This document shows, piece after piece, positions 42,670 through 44,672 of a DNA stretch of 44,672 nucleotides. Position numbers and translations under genes: made by a program. The DNA is taken from assembly GCF_000330505.1 (NCBI RefSeq), contig NW_004440367.1:47368-92039 (forward strand), read 5' to 3'. This DNA comes from Entamoeba invadens IP1. Lineage: Eukaryota > Evosea > Mastigamoebida > Endamoebidae. Position 1 is the stretch's first letter. Each line of letters begins with the position of its first letter. Under the pieces are notes generated by a model. It saw only the letters and a list, made by a program, of their open reading frames with translations, did not search any database and had not been told where the DNA came from.

Positions 42670-43845
42670 TTATAATACAAAAAGTACTATTATATAATAA
42701 CATTTTAATACAATACAAAAAGAGAAAAACAAACAACAAAACGCAAAGGTCTGGTAGGCGACATCTAACATACTGTTTTGAATATACAAATAAAACATCC
42801 CCACGCCGACCTCATAAATATATCTACATAGTGTGATGTCTTGTATAACTCCCCAGAAGTGCACTTTCTCTTTGTTGAGGGTTTCAAACGTCTTTTTTCC
42901 TTTCAGACTCCCTAGACGTATTTCCTCTAAGAACGTTCTTATCTTCCTCATGAGAAGTGCGTTCCTCTTGATTTCATAAGAAACTGCAGTACTCTGCATG
43001 AGTACGTCTACTATTTTCTGTGTATTATAAAGTCCAATAACAGTTAATATCCCTCCCCGCCACACCGTGACGTCGTCGCCAAAGACAAGAAGTTCCTCCA
43101 GAATTCGTTGTGAAGTGTAAAGGCACCATTTCGGGCGGACGACTGGATGAAAGAACGAAACGAGTTTAATGATATATTCAAGTGATGTTTGGTTTGAAGG
43201 TGAGATCGCTTGATAACGTGGAACTTCATCAATGGTGACTTCTGTAGTCTCAGTGATTTCGTCTTCTGTTTCGTCGGCGTCTTTTGGTTTTTTAAAGTCT
43301 GGTCGAGTTCGAAGAATTTTCGAATTTGAAGAAAATTCTTCTTTTTCCTTGATTTTTTCAAATTGGGGGTTTCTGGGAATTTTTAGTTTCTGACTTTTTT
43401 CCAAAGTTTTTGTCTTTTCGATAATTAGGCGATTTTGCGTGTTAGACTTGTTGTTAAGTGGAGTCACAACACTCTTCTCGCAAATACGCTTTTTTTGTCT
43501 TTGAGTTGTCGAAGGTTGGATTTGGGAATTAGGAAGAGATCGATTTCCTTTTATTGTTAGATGAAGAGAAAGGTCTTTGTGTGTCGTTGTTGCAGACTAA
43601 AGATCGATTTTCTTTAAATGTGTTTTAATAAACACCAACTTCCGTTCTTCAAAAGTTTTATTAAAAGCAGCTTCGTATTTTATTCTTTCATTTGCTAAGT
43701 AATTGACTTTTTTTGGCCGTGTAACTTCTGTTAAAAAACGCGAGTTTTGGTGAGTAATAACTTGAGAAATAAATTTATTATGCCGGGTTATTTTTGGAAT
43801 AACCGTGTTTGAAACAAACTTCTTTTTCATTTCAATAGTTTCCAT
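42670..43845 (-). CDS. Hypothetical protein with an in-frame TAG or a 39-nt intron
   Basis: The ATG at 43845 opens 82 codons (METIEMKKKFVSNTVIPKIT, then basic KFISQVITHQNSRFLTEVTR), ending at TAG (43599-43597). The same frame then continues without interruption for 308 codons to TAA at 42670, with no ATG for more than 170 codons, so both parts belong to one gene. Either the TAG is a nonsense mutation or it is removed by an intron of 39 nt (43635-43597, GTGTTT...CTTTAG), which keeps the frame. The basic, low-complexity N-terminal half (Lys/Thr/Glu-rich) is followed by a folded C-terminal half (FHPVVRPKWCLYTSQRILEE, RGGILTVIGLYNTQKIVDVL, KVHFWGVIQDITLCRYIYEV) ending in a strongly hydrophobic tail (FAFCCLFFSFCIVLKCYYII) that may be a membrane anchor. 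Family not recognised. Confidence 0.72.
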
Positions 43846-44672
43846 ATTTTTATTTTAGAGTTTAACAAGGTTTTCTATATTATTTTTTGCTTTTAAAAAA
43901 CCTAATAACAAAAATTACTTTAGTTTTTTTATTTTATGTTTTATTGTCATTGTTTAGTGATTGGTTATTTTTCATTCTCGAAACAATAAGAATATTTTCT
44001 ATTATTTAATTATGATCAGATAATTGATAGATTTTAATAATATTAACACGTTCAAAACAGAAACGTAATAATAATAAGTTTTTATTTTTTTCTGTTATTT
44101 AAACCCTTTTTTTGCCTTCATACACAAAACAAGTTTTTGAAAATTTTTATTTTTTTTTGTATCAACTCAAATTCGAATTGTATATTTTATACTCACACAA
44201 ATAAACATGAATAAGTTTATTTGTGTTAAACAAGAGCAAAGCATTAGAAAGAAAGATGGGGTCTAATGATGGTTTGATATATCTGGTTGTTTTTTATAAA
44301 GAGAATATTGTCATTTGATGGTAACGTAAATAGTGTTTTTAAAGTAGTTATATTTGTTAATGTGACTATTTGACGTTGTTTGTTATTAAATAGATTGACG
44401 ATGTAGCGTTTTTTGTTTTAATGTTGTAACACAATAAAGTGATATGAAATTTCATCCAAAAAGATTATTTTTGACCAATCTTAGGTAATTGAGTTTTCAT
44501 TTGTGAATTATTTTAAGTAAAATAAAACTGACTATTGGCCGGTTTGGGTTAGAAAGGGGTTTTGGAATAAAAATAATAAAAAAATGATTTGGACAATTTT
44601 TTTTACTTATTTTTCTTCTTAAAAAAAGTTTTGGGTTGTGAAAGTGTTAATAATAATAAGGGTGCTGTGTTT
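43846..44672. other. AT-rich intergenic region at the window end
   Basis: No supported gene. It contains one short perfect hairpin, ACACAAATAAAC (44195-44206) with GTTTATTTGTGT (44215-44226). Confidence 0.45.

Noticed and set aside
1..44672. tRNA, rRNA or CRISPR arrays
   Set aside because: No cloverleaf-like conserved boxes, rRNA segments or regularly spaced direct repeats were recognised. Entamoeba tRNA genes are usually in tandem arrays, which are absent here.

Overview
The window looks like nuclear chromosomal DNA of an Entamoeba species, most like E. invadens. It is very AT-rich. Most genes are short and intron-poor, and the few introns start GTTTGT or GTG and end AG. The gene content is typical of the genus: a BspA-type leucine-rich-repeat protein, an intracellular serpin, CXXC-rich surface proteins and a giant CXXC-rich transmembrane kinase (TMK). 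The species call rests on this content and on the abundance of small TA-flanked DNA transposons; it was not checked by a database search.

Layout. 0-9.6 kb: the 3' part of an EF-hand-like gene, a 548-residue LRR gene, a serpin (minus), a GPI-anchor-like CXXC-rich surface protein (minus) and a Lys-rich hypothetical. 9.6-18.8 kb: a 226-bp MITE, then a four-exon divergent Rab-like GTPase that is only visible when three introns are removed, a 248-bp inverted-repeat element, a two-exon secreted beta-helix protein resembling bacterial glycoside hydrolases/lyases (minus), and a 971-residue Entamoeba-specific protein (minus). 18.8-22.5 kb: a gene desert with a second copy of the 226-bp MITE, then a small secreted protein. 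22.9-30.8 kb: one giant TMK gene (minus), broken by a single missing base near 28,796. 30.9-33.9 kb: MITEs and one small membrane protein.

34-42.4 kb is a transposon graveyard and the most interesting part. Five elements of about 0.9-1.1 kb, each with distinct terminal inverted repeats and TA dinucleotides at both ends, lie among smaller MITEs. None shows a recognisable transposase, but several carry coding material. One contains a degenerate fragment of a cytosolic Hsp70 gene, one an open fragment with codon use like highly expressed Entamoeba genes, one an intact 133-codon ORF, and one a decayed minus-strand reading frame. I read this as gene-fragment capture by Tc1/mariner/pogo-type non-autonomous elements, analogous to plant Pack-MULEs. 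A further decayed gene (36.8-37.2 kb) lies between elements.

42.6-43.9 kb holds a hypothetical gene whose frame is crossed by one TAG. That TAG coincides with the AG of a possible 39-nt in-frame intron. There is no sign of operons, rRNA, tRNA or CRISPR arrays. Apart from the extracellular/surface theme (TMK, CXXC protein, beta-helix protein, small secreted protein), the genes do not form an obvious pathway.
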